A DNA stretch of 64,000 nt from contig CAUJJL010000086.1 of the NCBI GenBank assembly GCA_963205455.1, positions 1 to 64,000 on the forward strand, given 5' to 3'. The translations under genes were made by a program, and so were the position numbers. The notes under the pieces are model-generated. The model saw nothing but the letters and a program-made list of their open reading frames with translations. It was not told the origin of the DNA and ran no database searches. How positions within the stretch are numbered: the stretch's first letter is position 1; each line of letters opens with the position of its first letter. Positions 1 through 8,555 of this stretch are shown one piece after another. This stretch comes from Verrucomicrobiota bacterium (GTDB lineage: Bacteria > Verrucomicrobiota > Verrucomicrobiia > Opitutales > Opitutaceae).

Positions 1-909
1 GCCGCATCGCTTGGGATTCACGCGATGGTGGTGCTGCTCATCCTGCTCTCCGCCCATTTTTTGAGCCGGAATGCCGACGACGGCCCCAAGATTTTCACCC
101 TGGTCGGCGGTGAAGGCACAAACTACTCGGCGACCCAGGCGCCGGCAGCGGGTGAGCCGGGTGCAGCCGGGGCCGAGCAGGTGAAGTTGCCTCCGATTGT
201 CACACCGGTGCGGCAGCCCGAACCGGCCCCCCTCACACCCGTTTCCCAGCCGCCAGATCCGGCACCGCTGAAGGCGGTCGAGGCGCCCAAGGCCCAGCCC
301 CGCGTTGAGCCGAAACCGGCGGATTTCACCAAGAACATCGTCCGTCTCTCTGAAAAGCGGAAGGCGAACATCGAGAAAAAATTCAAGGCGGACCTCGCCC
401 GGGAAGCCAGACTCCAGGCGGAACGCGAGCGAAAGGAGGCGGAAGCGCGACGCTCGCAAATGACCAAAGCCGAATTCGACAAGGCGAACAAGGCGGCCAA
501 GTCTACGCCATCGAAATCCACAGCGTCCGCAAGGATACCTTCGGTCGCTGACGGCGTACGGCGCGGCATGGCGGGCGCTGCGCGCAGCTCCACGCAGGAG
601 GGTGCAGGCGGCACCGCGCAGGAACGCGCCGATGCCGACATGATGTCCGCCTACATCTCGATGATCGTCGCGCGCATCCGCCAGGCGATGACCGAGGCAA
701 ATTTCAGCGCCGTGCTGTCGGTGGAGCTTCAATTCAGCATTTCGTCGGGAGGGGTCATCACCGGGACACGAATCCTTGGGGGAAGCGGGAGCAGCGACTT
801 CGACCACGCCGTCCTGGATGCCTTCAATGCCATTCCGAATCTGGGACCCCCGCCCAATGGAAAAGGGGGGACGTTCAGCTTCCGGCTGAGCATGCGGGAT
901 GAGGAGTAG
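1..909 (+). CDS. TonB/TolA-like energy-transduction protein, 5' end outside the window
   Basis: The frame is open from base 1, so the true start lies upstream; the first in-frame ATG is at 25. The visible N-terminus is a hydrophobic segment (roughly residues 1-14 from that ATG), as expected for a single inner-membrane anchor. It is followed by a Pro/Ala-rich stretch and a highly charged Lys/Arg/Glu helix, the usual periplasm-spanning layout of TonB and TolA. The last 90 residues contain the IVARIRQAM and GVITGTRI type segments of the TonB C-terminal fold. TonB and TolA proteins transmit proton-motive force to the outer membrane. I cannot tell TonB from TolA without upstream genes; the Ala/Lys/Glu-rich middle slightly favours TolA or a TolA-like TonB. 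Confidence 0.75.
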   Translation, partial: AASLGIHAMVVLLILLSAHFLSRNADDGPKIFTLVGGEGTNYSATQAPAAGEPGAAGAEQVKLPPIVTPVRQPEPAPLTPVSQPPDPAPLKAVEAPKAQPRVEPKPADFTKNIVRLSEKRKANIEKKFKADLAREARLQAERERKEAEARRSQMTKAEFDKANKAAKSTPSKSTASARIPSVADGVRRGMAGAARSSTQEGAGGTAQERADADMMSAYISMIVARIRQAMTEANFSAVLSVELQFSISSGGVITGTRILGGSGSSDFDHAVLDAFNAIPNLGPPPNGKGGTFSFRLSMRDEE

Positions 910-980
910 GTCGCCGGCAGGCCCAAGCCTCGGATGCCTGCCGACCCGCGCGTATTGCGCAATGGAGGCAACCGGGGAGT

Positions 981-1056
981 TGGTGGACCCGATCAGAATC
1001 GAACTGACGACCTCCTCAATGCCATTGAGGCGCTCTGCCAACTGAGCTACGAGCCC
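981..1056 (-). tRNA. tRNA-Ala (anticodon GGC), CCA encoded
   Basis: The minus strand folds into a full 76-nt cloverleaf. The 7-bp acceptor pairs GGGCTCG with CGGGTCC (one G-U and one U-G pair). The D-arm is GCTC/GAGC, the anticodon stem CCTCA/TGAGG encloses loop ATGGCAT, and the T-arm is GTCAG/CTGAT with loop TTCGATT. The anticodon GGC reads GCC codons, and the 3' CCA is encoded at 981-983. It lies antisense to the flanking genes, in the gap between the TonB-like gene and fabD. Confidence 0.95.
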
Positions 1057-1240
1057 GCATCCAACTGAACCCGTGGAAAATCAATCTTCGGGAAACAAAC
1101 GCAAGCGGTTTTTTCACACCGGTTCCTGATTGAAGTTGCGCAGTGCCGCGTCGCTGTAAATGCAAGCAACCCATGATTGCTGATGCTTTTAGGACTTGGT
1201 TTTTCCCCGCCCAGCCGGTTTTCTTGAGGGTTTCATCGCC

Positions 1241-2155
1241 ATGGCCATCGCAATTCTCTTTGCAGGGCAGGGAGCCCAGAAAGTCGGAATGGGCAGGTCG
1301 CTTTACGAAGCGTCTGCCGCCGCGCGCGCTCTCTATGACGAGGCCGACCGCACGCTGGGCTGGAAATTGACGCAAGTCAGTTTCGAGGGTCCAGAGGCGG
1401 CACTTACTGAAACAAAAGTCTGCCAGCCAGCGCTGTTTGTTCATGGACTGGCGCTACTGGCATCAATGCACGAAGTCGGCCGTATCCCGGCCGGTGAGCC
1501 GCTCGCCGCATTGGGACTCTCCTTGGGCGAAGTCACCGCGTGCACGGCGGCAGGTGTTTTCGATTTTGCGACGGGACTCAGAGTCGTCGCTGAACGGGGA
1601 CGTCTGATGCAGGCTGCCTGTGAGAAAACGACTGGAGGCATGGCGGCTGTGATCGGAGAGGATCGTGCCCGAGTGGCCGAACTCTGCCGTGAGTTCGATA
1701 TTGAGGCGGCAAATTTCAATGCGCCTGGGCAGATCATCGTTTCCGGAGAGAAATCGAAAATTGAATCGACGATCGTCGCATGCAAGGAGCGGGGATGGAA
1801 ACGGGTCATGGCACTCAACGTCGCCGGCGCCTATCACTCCCGCCTGATGGAACCCGCACGTTTGGCATTTTCGACGTTCCTGGATTCCGTCCCGTTTACC
1901 GCCCCGAGATTCACTATTTTTACCAATACAACGGGAAATGCCATCCGCGGTCCCGAGGCAATCAAGGCTGCACTTGTAAAGCAGGTCGTTTCACCGGTGC
2001 TTTGGGAAGATTGCATGCGATCCGCCGTCGGCGCGGGAGTCACCCAGTTCTGGGAGCTTGGCCCCGGGGGGGTGCTGGCCGGCCTTGCCCGCCGTACGGA
2101 GAAGACCTGGACGGTGAAATCCTTTTCAGAATTCTCCGACCTGACCCTGGCCTGA
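1241..2155 (+). CDS. fabD: Malonyl-CoA:ACP transacylase FabD
   Basis: A 304-residue protein of normal FabD length. It moves the malonyl group from CoA to acyl carrier protein, supplying the extender unit for type II fatty acid synthesis in the cytoplasm. The N-terminal FAGQGAQ motif and the nucleophile elbow GLSLGEVTA are present; the Ser follows Leu, where most family members have His. The AYHSRLM block with the catalytic His and the C-terminal WELGPGGVLAGL segment also fit. I chose the ATG at 1241 because it begins the conserved MAIAILFAGQG block and has a GAGGG element about ten bases upstream. An in-frame GTG at 1196 would add 15 unconserved residues. Confidence 0.95.
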   Translation: MAIAILFAGQGAQKVGMGRSLYEASAAARALYDEADRTLGWKLTQVSFEGPEAALTETKVCQPALFVHGLALLASMHEVGRIPAGEPLAALGLSLGEVTACTAAGVFDFATGLRVVAERGRLMQAACEKTTGGMAAVIGEDRARVAELCREFDIEAANFNAPGQIIVSGEKSKIESTIVACKERGWKRVMALNVAGAYHSRLMEPARLAFSTFLDSVPFTAPRFTIFTNTTGNAIRGPEAIKAALVKQVVSPVLWEDCMRSAVGAGVTQFWELGPGGVLAGLARRTEKTWTVKSFSEFSDLTLA

Positions 2156-2192
2156 CGCCGTTTGCGACGCAGCTTTTCAGCGACTCCCTATT

Positions 2193-4013
2193 TTGAGCCA
2201 ACAAGAATCATCGCCATCCGTGGACGTCCCGTTCACCCGCAATTTCTGCATCATCGCCCACGTCGACCACGGCAAGACGACGTTGTCCGACCGGTTGCTG
2301 GAGTACACCAATACCGTGCAGCAGCGCGTCATGACCGAGCAGCATCTCGACTCCATGGACCTCGAGAAGGAGCGCGGGATCACGATCAAGAGCCACCCCG
2401 TCACCATGTCGTACAAGGCCAAGGACGGTCAGCTCTACAAGTTGAACCTCATGGATACGCCCGGGCACGTGGACTTCTCCTACGAGGTGTCGCGCTCGCT
2501 TGCGGCATGTGAAGGCGTCCTGCTCCTTATCGATGCCGCCCAGGGAGTCGAGGCGCAGACGGTGGCCAACGCCCATCTCGCAGTCGGACAGGGACTCAAG
2601 ATCATACCCGTCATCAACAAGATCGACCTGCCGAGCGCCAACCTTGAACTCTGCATGAAGCAGCTCGAGGACATCCTCACCATCCCTGCCGAAGAGGCCA
2701 TTCTGGCGAGTGGAAAGTCAGGCATCGGCATCGAGGAGATCCTCGAAGCCGTCGTCACCCGGATACCGCCGCCCCGCTGGGCGTCCTACCCACAGGTTCG
2801 CGCCCTGGTTTTTGATTCGCTCTATGATTCGTACCGCGGTGTGATTGCCTACACGCGCGTGTTCTCGGGCTCGATCAAGGCGGGAGACATGATGAGGCTG
2901 ATGAGCTCCGATCAGCGGTCGGAAGTAAAGGAGGTGGGTGTCTTCACGCCAAAGATGTCCAAGACCGAATCCCTGGATGCGGGAGATGTCGGTTATGTCG
3001 TCTCGACCATCAAGGATACTGCGGACATCAAAATCGGCGATACCATCACGCTGGCACGTCAACCCGCGAGTGAGATGCTGCCGGGCTACAAGGAGGTCCG
3101 GCCGATGGTGTTCTGCGGTCTCTATCCGCTCGACAGTTCCGACTACGAAAAACTCAAGGCCGCGCTCGGACGCTTCCGGCTCAATGACGCGGCGTTTGTC
3201 TACCAGTCGGAAAGCTCAGTGGCGCTCGGCTTTGGTTTCCGCTGCGGTTTTCTCGGCCTGCTTCATATGGAGATCACGCAGGAGCGCATCCGTCGTGAGC
3301 ATGACGTGGAAATCATCTCGACCTATCCCAGCGTTGTCTACCAGGTGGTGAAACACGGCGGGGATATCCTCGAGGTCGACAACCCCGTCAATCTTCCCGA
3401 CCCCGGGACGATTACGGAAATCCGCGAACCCACGATAAGAGCCGCGATTCACATCCCGAATGAAAATCTCGGCGACATTCTCTCGCTGGTGATGGAAAAA
3501 CGCGGCATTTGCGATCATACCGACACGCTGGATGCGCATCGGGTGATGCTGACGTGCATCCTACCGCTGAACGAAATTCTCGTCGACTTCAACGACCGCC
3601 TGAAGAGCATCACTCATGGCTACGGCTCAATGGACTATGAACTCGGTGACTACCGCGCGAGCGATCTCGTGAAGATGGAGATCCTCATCAATGGCGATCC
3701 CGTCGATGCGTTTGCGAGCATCGTGCACCGGGAAAAGGCCGAGGGGAAGGGGCGGCAGTTGTGCGAGAAGCTTGCGGAGATCATTCCTCCGCAGATGTTC
3801 AAGGTTGCGGTTCAGGCCGCCATTGGCGGAAAGATCATCGCCCGCGACAACGTCCGTGAAATGCGAAAGGACGTCACCGCGAAATGTTATGGCGGCGACA
3901 TCTCTCGCAAGCGCAAGCTGCTCGACAAACAAAAGGAAGGTAAGAAGAAGATGAAGCAGATCGGGCGAGTCTCGATTCCTCCTGATGCCTTCATTCAGGT
4001 TCTCAAGAACTGA
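2193..4013 (+). CDS. lepA: Elongation factor 4 (LepA), back-translocating ribosomal GTPase
   Basis: A 606-residue translational GTPase of LepA/EF4 length. The G1 motif AHVDHGKT, the G3 motif DTPGH and the G4 motif NKID are all present. The C-terminus ends in the LepA-specific region rich in Lys/Arg (GGDISRKRKLLDKQKEGKKKMKQ in part), followed by the IPPDAF block. EF4 acts on stalled or post-translocation ribosomes. The first usable start is a TTG at 2193; an in-frame GTG at 2220 would remove nine poorly conserved residues and is equally possible. There is no ATG before the G1 motif, so a non-ATG start is certain. The gene lies 37 bases after fabD and 41 before lepB; lepA-lepB adjacency is common in bacteria. 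Confidence 0.96.
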   Translation: MSQQESSPSVDVPFTRNFCIIAHVDHGKTTLSDRLLEYTNTVQQRVMTEQHLDSMDLEKERGITIKSHPVTMSYKAKDGQLYKLNLMDTPGHVDFSYEVSRSLAACEGVLLLIDAAQGVEAQTVANAHLAVGQGLKIIPVINKIDLPSANLELCMKQLEDILTIPAEEAILASGKSGIGIEEILEAVVTRIPPPRWASYPQVRALVFDSLYDSYRGVIAYTRVFSGSIKAGDMMRLMSSDQRSEVKEVGVFTPKMSKTESLDAGDVGYVVSTIKDTADIKIGDTITLARQPASEMLPGYKEVRPMVFCGLYPLDSSDYEKLKAALGRFRLNDAAFVYQSESSVALGFGFRCGFLGLLHMEITQERIRREHDVEIISTYPSVVYQVVKHGGDILEVDNPVNLPDPGTITEIREPTIRAAIHIPNENLGDILSLVMEKRGICDHTDTLDAHRVMLTCILPLNEILVDFNDRLKSITHGYGSMDYELGDYRASDLVKMEILINGDPVDAFASIVHREKAEGKGRQLCEKLAEIIPPQMFKVAVQAAIGGKIIARDNVREMRKDVTAKCYGGDISRKRKLLDKQKEGKKKMKQIGRVSIPPDAFIQVLKN

Positions 4014-4054
4014 CCCAGCTCTCGCGTCGCTCATTCATCATCGCATCTCCTCCC

Positions 4055-5404
4055 GTGTTTGGCCTATTCGCTTCCCAGGAAAAGAAACTGCGCACCCTTG
4101 CCGGCAACTGGCTGGAACTATCGGACAAGGTCTATAATTTCAGGCGCGATGTCATGGAGCCGACCGAAGTCGCAGAGCTTCAGGCGAAGGCGGCGGGTGT
4201 GCGTGCCTTGCTCAAGGAGAAGAAGGGTGACTCTTCGCGCCTCAAACTGAGCCTTGAGACGCTTGAGGAGACCCTGCGCAAGTACGGCGGCAAGATCTAT
4301 CCAAAATCCTCGTTCGTGGAGAACGTGGAGTTCTTTCTGGTCGCCGCGATCTTGATCCTGGGGATACGCTCTTACTTTATCCAGCCCTTCAAGATTCCGA
4401 CAAATTCGATGTGGCCGAGCTACTATGGCATGACACCGGAGGTGTTCCGTCAGGCATCGGATGAACCCAACATCGCACAGCGAGCGTTTCGATTTCTTGC
4501 CTTCGGAGCGCGTGCGCGGCGGATCGACGCACCTGCCGCTGGAGAGATCGAATTTACCTACGGAGGCGGTGAAGGACGGGGCATCATTTCCAATCGTATC
4601 GTCAATGGGCGCAGTTGGCTCATCCTGCCCACGAAACTGAAGGAGTACACGCTGTTCGTCGGAGGAGTGCCGGTGTCCTTCACCGTACCGCTTGATTTCG
4701 ATTTCGACTGGGCACTTCGCGAAGCGTTTTTTCCCGAGGAAACCAGCCTTGAGGTCGCCCTTGAGAAACTGAATGCGCGGGGACAATCCCAGATTCGCAC
4801 GGTGAGCATCGCCGGGCGTCCCCAGAACCTTCGTTTCTTCAGGACAGGGAAGTCGGTGGAAAAGGGGGAGCGCATCCTCTCGTTTGATATCCTGACCGGT
4901 GATCAACTCTTCGTCGACCGGATGAGTTATCATTTCATCCAGCCTCCGATAGGCAGCGGATTCGTCTTTCGCACCGGAAACATTCCGGGAATCCGCGATA
5001 CCCATGGTGACCAATACTACATCAAACGCCTTGTTGGTGGGCCGGGAGACACCATTGAAATTCGCGATGGAGCCTCGGACAATGGCAGCGGTTCCGCCAA
5101 TGGAAGCAGGCCGGGTACCGAACGTACGGGGATTCTGATGCGCAACGGAAAACCAATTGAAGGCGCAAAGGCCTTTCTGCAAAACAATGAGAAGCAAGGC
5201 CTCTATGCCGGTTATGTTCCGTACGGTGAGCTGGCGTTGGGAAAAGTTCTGACGATTCCGGAAAATAGTTTTTTTGCCCTTGGGGACAATTCACGGAACA
5301 GCCTGGACGGCCGCTATTGGGGCTTTGTACCAAGCCGTGACGTTGTCGGACGTCCCTTGTGGATCTACTATCCGTTCACGAAGCGCTGGGGACCGGCGAG
5401 GTAG
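4055..5404 (+). CDS. lepB: Signal peptidase I, enlarged form
   Basis: A 449-residue type I signal peptidase, longer than the roughly 250-330 residues common in bacteria. Residues 1-80 form a charged cytoplasmic helix, and one transmembrane segment spans about 92-106. The box B nucleophile is Ser118 in PTNSMWPS, and the general-base Lys is about residue 324 in YYIKRLVGGPGD. Box E reads ALGDNSRNSLDGRYW. The extra length sits between Ser118 and Lys324, so the periplasmic non-catalytic domain is expanded. The enzyme removes signal peptides from exported proteins at the inner membrane. The start is a GTG at 4055; the next Met lies inside the conserved N-terminal helix. It follows lepA closely on the same strand. 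Confidence 0.94.
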   Translation: MFGLFASQEKKLRTLAGNWLELSDKVYNFRRDVMEPTEVAELQAKAAGVRALLKEKKGDSSRLKLSLETLEETLRKYGGKIYPKSSFVENVEFFLVAAILILGIRSYFIQPFKIPTNSMWPSYYGMTPEVFRQASDEPNIAQRAFRFLAFGARARRIDAPAAGEIEFTYGGGEGRGIISNRIVNGRSWLILPTKLKEYTLFVGGVPVSFTVPLDFDFDWALREAFFPEETSLEVALEKLNARGQSQIRTVSIAGRPQNLRFFRTGKSVEKGERILSFDILTGDQLFVDRMSYHFIQPPIGSGFVFRTGNIPGIRDTHGDQYYIKRLVGGPGDTIEIRDGASDNGSGSANGSRPGTERTGILMRNGKPIEGAKAFLQNNEKQGLYAGYVPYGELALGKVLTIPENSFFALGDNSRNSLDGRYWGFVPSRDVVGRPLWIYYPFTKRWGPAR

Positions 5405-5446
5405 ACAGACAGCTCGGCATCAGACTGGCCGACTCAGGGGATCCCA

Positions 5447-5707
5447 TCAGACACCGGGCGCGGCGTTTTCGAGGATTTCCGATACAAGAGTCGCATTGAT
5501 GTTTTTGATCTGATCGCCGTCGTCATAGATGACATTGCCACTGAGGCCGATCAGCAAAAAGTCCTCGTGAGGTACGTGAAAAGTCTTTCCGTTGACCATC
5601 ACGATGGTGAAAGCGTGAAAGGGCAACGCATGCACGAGCTCGCGGAGGCGGGTTATGACGGGGTGTTGCACACCCTCACATGGGGCGGAGATTTCGCATC
5701 GTGTCAA
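5447..5707 (-). CDS. Small conserved protein of unknown function
   Basis: An open frame of up to 86 residues with a TTG at 5707 as first start; an in-frame GTG at 5671 is an alternative. The core (LPFHAFTIVMVNGKTF, then VPHEDF and a VIYDDGDQ segment) resembles a family of roughly 80-residue proteins I have seen in Verrucomicrobia and Planctomycetes, with the pattern PFxxFxIxxxxGxxxxVxHPDF. No catalytic motif is visible, and no function can be named. It lies convergent with lepB, 42 bases after its stop, at the edge of the accessory pocket that also holds a toxin-antitoxin pair. Confidence 0.6.
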   Translation of the reverse strand: MTRCEISAPCEGVQHPVITRLRELVHALPFHAFTIVMVNGKTFHVPHEDFLLIGLSGNVIYDDGDQIKNINATLVSEILENAAPGV

Positions 5708-5839
5708 TGTGCAAATGAATGTCTGGTGTCATGAGGGTGTGGGACTGGAGTAGAAACTCCCCGAGATCGTATTCGCACAATAAACATTATGTTCATTATA
5801 TAGTGCTGGCAAGTATCACCTGCTCTGGAGTTTCGTCTA
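5708..5839. other. AT-richer intergenic stretch with a short palindrome
   Basis: This gap between the small protein gene and the interrupted toxin gene is visibly lower in GC than the surrounding genes. It holds a perfect 11-base palindrome AACATTATGTT at 5783-5793 next to the AT-rich run TTCATTATATAG. No open frame of note is present. Both flanking genes read leftward, so it could hold the promoter of the 5447-5707 gene. I see no confident -35/-10 pair. Confidence 0.4.
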
Positions 5840-6172
5840 TCAATAAACCTCGATCAATCGTGCCTCGGCATCGAGCTGCTGAGTAATCGTCGGCCACGCA
5901 CGCTCCATCGTCGCGAGCAGCGCCGCTGTGCGTCAATTACCGACGCGCAACCAGATCACGGAGACTGGCTCCGGTAACAGCACTGTCATTAGGGCAAAAT
6001 CTTCGTCCTTGGAGACGACGATTGCGCCTTCACGGGCGGCACGCCGCCAAATGTCAGTATCGGGCGACTGTGCGAGGCCGATGGCGAGCACATGCTCGGC
6101 GTGGCTGTCCTTGGTTTTCAGCCAGCTTGCCAGCGCGGCCGGTAGCTGGTTATCGACAAGGAAACGTCTCAC
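5840..6172 (-). pseudogene. PIN-like toxin (DUF5615 family) interrupted by an in-frame TGA
   Basis: Read on the minus strand, the first 79 codons encode a typical DUF5615 PIN-like protein. It has MRRFLVDNQLP at the start (metal-binding Asp), DTDIWRRAAREGAIVVSKDEDF in the middle and VSVIWLRVGN at the end. A TGA then falls at 5933-5935, but the same frame continues without a shift as RTAALLATMERAWPTI and ends LIEVY before a second TGA at 5840-5842. The family motif usually reads GNCRT at this point, so the TGA most likely replaces a TGC or TGT cysteine codon. Undamaged, the product would be 110 residues. The start ATG overlaps the stop of the DUF433 gene by four bases. The truncated 79-residue product might be inactive or partly active; a base-calling error must be excluded. 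Confidence 0.8.
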
Positions 6173-6408
6173 GATGCGCGCAGCACCACATGGTCATTCT
6201 GTGCAGCTGCAAACTCCAGGCATGCGCGGATGTCATCGGACTCCAAGAACGGGTGATCGGCAAGGATCTCATCCCAGGAGGCGCCGTGCGCCAGCAGTTC
6301 CAGCACATCTTTCACGCGCAGCCGGTAGCCGCGGATACAAGGACGACCGCCACATTTACCAGCCTCGACGGTAATGCGAGTGAGCAGGGAGTTCATGAGC
6401 GAAACCAT
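6169..6408 (-). CDS. DUF433 antitoxin
   Basis: A 79-residue protein with the DUF433 core: LLTRITVEAGKCGGRPCIRGYRL near the start, then VLELLAHGAS and a DIRACLEFAA segment. DUF433 proteins are small winged-helix type antitoxins commonly paired with PIN-like DUF5615 toxins. That is the arrangement here, with an ATGA overlap at 6169-6172 and the antitoxin gene first. An in-frame ATG at 6396 would start the protein at MNSLLTRITV and is a reasonable alternative. The antitoxin looks intact while its toxin partner carries a premature stop, so the module may be decaying. Confidence 0.85.
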   Translation of the reverse strand: MVSLMNSLLTRITVEAGKCGGRPCIRGYRLRVKDVLELLAHGASWDEILADHPFLESDDIRACLEFAAAQNDHVVLRAS

Positions 6409-6442
6409 ATAGTCAGAAGAGGGCTAAAGGAAAGTCTGGGTT

Positions 6443-6601
6443 TCAGGCGTGAACCTCAGCACCAAGACAAAGGCGTTCCTTTTCGGTCTCGCCGGCAATC
6501 AGGAGATGTAAACTCACGCGGCTCTCGTGGCCGGGATGCGACAGTACCGATGAATACGCGTCAACGTTGACAAACCGGATGGGGTTTTCGCGATTGACCA
6601 C
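6443..6601 (-). CDS. Possible 52-residue ORF, unrecognised
   Basis: A minus-strand frame from a GTG at 6599-6601 to a TGA at 6443-6445. The conceptual product contains DAYSSVLSHPGHESRV and LLIAGETEKERLCL segments. It does not match a family I know and has no clear ribosome-binding site. It sits in the 211-base gap between oleB and the antitoxin, beside a perfect 10-base palindrome TCAACGTTGA at 6561-6570. It may be a small gene, a remnant of a larger one, or chance. Confidence 0.22.
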   Translation of the reverse strand: MVNRENPIRFVNVDAYSSVLSHPGHESRVSLHLLIAGETEKERLCLGAEVHA

Positions 6602-6619
6602 GGAGAGACTGTGGCACCG

Positions 6620-7507
6620 CTATAGCCCGTTCAACAGCGAGTGGATGGCTGGCTCGTCTCTGCCGTCATCAAGGACGTAGTGGCCGACGTTGGGCAGCAG
6701 CGTCATGGCGGCTTGCGGCAGGAATGTTTTCCACTCTTCAAGGAAGTGCTGATTGAAACAAAAATCCTTTCCGCCCCAGACGATGTTCACCGGGTGCGAG
6801 CGGAACTGGCCAAGTCCCGCTTCGATCGTCTGGAGCGTGGAAAAGGAAACGTGGTCCGGCTCCAGCGGGATGTCCTTGACGAAGGCGTCCACCGCCACGC
6901 GGTTGGCCCAGGAATTGTACGGGAAGAGGTATCCTTGCCTTTCGGCTGCGGTCAGGCGCCGGGCGTGCATGGCCATGGTGACCGCCGGGCCCGCGAAGCC
7001 GTTCAGGCCGCGAACGATCCAGGTGCCGAACGGACGTGAACGGCACAGTGCGATGCGCCTGGGGATGCAGTCCGAACGGAAGGCCGCCGTATTCAGGATC
7101 ACGATACGGCCGATGCGCGCGGGGTCTTTCACTGCGAGTCCGAAACCGATCGCTCCTCCCCAGTCGTGTACGATCAGGTGAATCCTTTTGATTCCCAGTG
7201 AGGATATCAGGGCCTCGATGTCCGCAATCCGTGTGGCCAGCGTGTATGGATAAGCCTCGGGCTTGTCCGACAGGCCCATCCCGATGTGATCCGGCACCAG
7301 GCAGCGGTGACGCGACCGAAGCGCCAGCAGAGCATTGCGATAAAAGAACGACCAGGTGGGGTTCCCGTGCAGCATCACAACCGCTTCGTCGCAGCGCGGC
7401 CCTTCGTCGACGTAGCTCATGCGCGCGCCTCGTGGCGTCGTAAACACGGCTGGCGTGAATGGATACAACCCGCGCACTGCCGGAGGGAGCGAATTGGGTG
7501 TCACCAT
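6620..7507 (-). CDS. oleB: OleB-like alpha/beta hydrolase (beta-lactone decarboxylase family)
   Basis: A 295-residue alpha/beta hydrolase of the haloalkane-dehalogenase-like group. The oxyanion region MLHGNPTWSFFYRN, the nucleophile Asp115 in VHDWGGAIG, the late acid Asp248 in WGGKDFCF and His276 in NVGHYV are all visible. The late Asp and the KDFCF signature match OleB rather than ordinary dehalogenases. OleB converts the cis-beta-lactone made by OleC into an alkene and CO2. Its ATG lies within the last bases of oleA (7-base overlap), so the two are probably translationally coupled. OleC and OleD are not encoded nearby. If they are absent from the genome, another hydrolase role must be considered. 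Confidence 0.8.
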   Translation of the reverse strand: MVTPNSLPPAVRGLYPFTPAVFTTPRGARMSYVDEGPRCDEAVVMLHGNPTWSFFYRNALLALRSRHRCLVPDHIGMGLSDKPEAYPYTLATRIADIEALISSLGIKRIHLIVHDWGGAIGFGLAVKDPARIGRIVILNTAAFRSDCIPRRIALCRSRPFGTWIVRGLNGFAGPAVTMAMHARRLTAAERQGYLFPYNSWANRVAVDAFVKDIPLEPDHVSFSTLQTIEAGLGQFRSHPVNIVWGGKDFCFNQHFLEEWKTFLPQAAMTLLPNVGHYVLDDGRDEPAIHSLLNGL

Positions 7508-8541
7508 TCGAGCGCGAGCATGAGACAGTTCAATCCACTGCCGATTCCCAGCAGCGCCACGCGCTGCCCCGGTTTGACTTCTCCGGCTTCGATGGCGGCC
7601 GCGAGGGTTGCGGGCAAAGAAACCGAGCCCATGTTGCCGAGGGTTTCGAAGGTTGAGAAATCCTTGGCCAGATCCAGTGCCAGGATCTCATAGAGACGGC
7701 GCCGATGGGTGTTGCCGACCTGATGGCAAATGAAGCGTGCAAAACTCGCGGCGCTGCCGTCGACAACGCGGCAGAATTCGTCCCAGGTTTCTTTGGCCAA
7801 CGCCACACCTGCGTCCAGCAGTCGCTCCGAGTCCGTCTGCATGGCCAGCGCATCCGCCCCATGGGTGTCACCCTTGCACAGGTCGCTATGCGCGGTGGCG
7901 GCCCGGGCCACCCCACCCACCAGGCGGTGGGGCTGGCGCCCACCGACCAGCAAGGAGCGGTGGCATACGACGGCGGCGACGGCGCCCGATCCGATTGTCA
8001 GATTGGCAAAATACGGCTTGATCTCGTTTCGCGTCAGCGGCTTTTCGAGCAGCGTCGCCAGAGTCTGCTCCACCAGCGGACGGCCGTTCTCACCGGCCAC
8101 CACCAGCGCGCAGCGGATCTGCCCCGCCTCAATCATGCTCCCGGCCACGGTGAGCGCGTTGAGAAATCCCAGGCAGGCGTTGGACAGGTCGAAGATCTGT
8201 GCGTGCGAGGGCAGACCAATCTTGCGGTGAGCAAAAGCGGCAGTGGCGGGCTCCAGCATGTCGCGACATACTGCGCTATGGATGAACAGGTCGATCTGCT
8301 CCGGACGCACACCCGAGCGTGCCAGAGCCGCGCGCCCTGCCTGGGCGCTGGCGTCGGACGGCAGCGTGCCCCGCGCCCAGACCCGCCGCTCGCGGATGCC
8401 GGTCATCAACTCGAGCCGACCCTCCGGCAGATTGAGCCGTCGATAGAGCGGCTGGAGGCGTCGCTCGATTTCATCGGAGCTCAAGACCTCCGTCGGCAGC
8501 ACCGTCGCAAGGGATTCAATGCAAGTGTGATCGAAACGCAT
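7501..8541 (-). CDS. oleA: OleA-like acyl-CoA condensing thiolase
   Basis: A 346-residue KAS III-fold enzyme. Catalytic residues are visible: Cys123 in LSNACLGFLN, His273 in CHQVGNTHR and Asn303 in LGNMGS. Glu97 in DMLEPATA matches the glutamate that OleA contributes across the dimer interface. The start (CIESLATVLPTEVLSSDE) and the LELMTGIRERR block are OleA-like rather than FabH-like. OleA joins two acyl-CoA chains head to head to give a beta-keto acid, the first step to long-chain olefins or ketones. It follows fabI by 14 bases and overlaps oleB. A plain FabH role is less likely given these motifs and the oleB partner. Confidence 0.85.
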   Translation of the reverse strand: MRFDHTCIESLATVLPTEVLSSDEIERRLQPLYRRLNLPEGRLELMTGIRERRVWARGTLPSDASAQAGRAALARSGVRPEQIDLFIHSAVCRDMLEPATAAFAHRKIGLPSHAQIFDLSNACLGFLNALTVAGSMIEAGQIRCALVVAGENGRPLVEQTLATLLEKPLTRNEIKPYFANLTIGSGAVAAVVCHRSLLVGGRQPHRLVGGVARAATAHSDLCKGDTHGADALAMQTDSERLLDAGVALAKETWDEFCRVVDGSAASFARFICHQVGNTHRRRLYEILALDLAKDFSTFETLGNMGSVSLPATLAAAIEAGEVKPGQRVALLGIGSGLNCLMLALEW

Positions 8542-8555
8542 CGTGCCGCACGCTG

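Noticed and set aside
123-641. 172-codon minus-strand frame
   Set aside because: Antisense to the TonB/TolA-like gene; no domain, and composition follows the complementary coding strand.
4118-5197. 359-codon minus-strand frame
   Set aside because: Antisense to lepB, whose catalytic motifs are clear; no recognisable domain.
5933-5935. TGA read as selenocysteine in the toxin gene
   Set aside because: No selenoprotein context, SECIS-like hairpin or selenium gene is visible, and the family has an ordinary Cys; a nonsense change or sequencing error is simpler.
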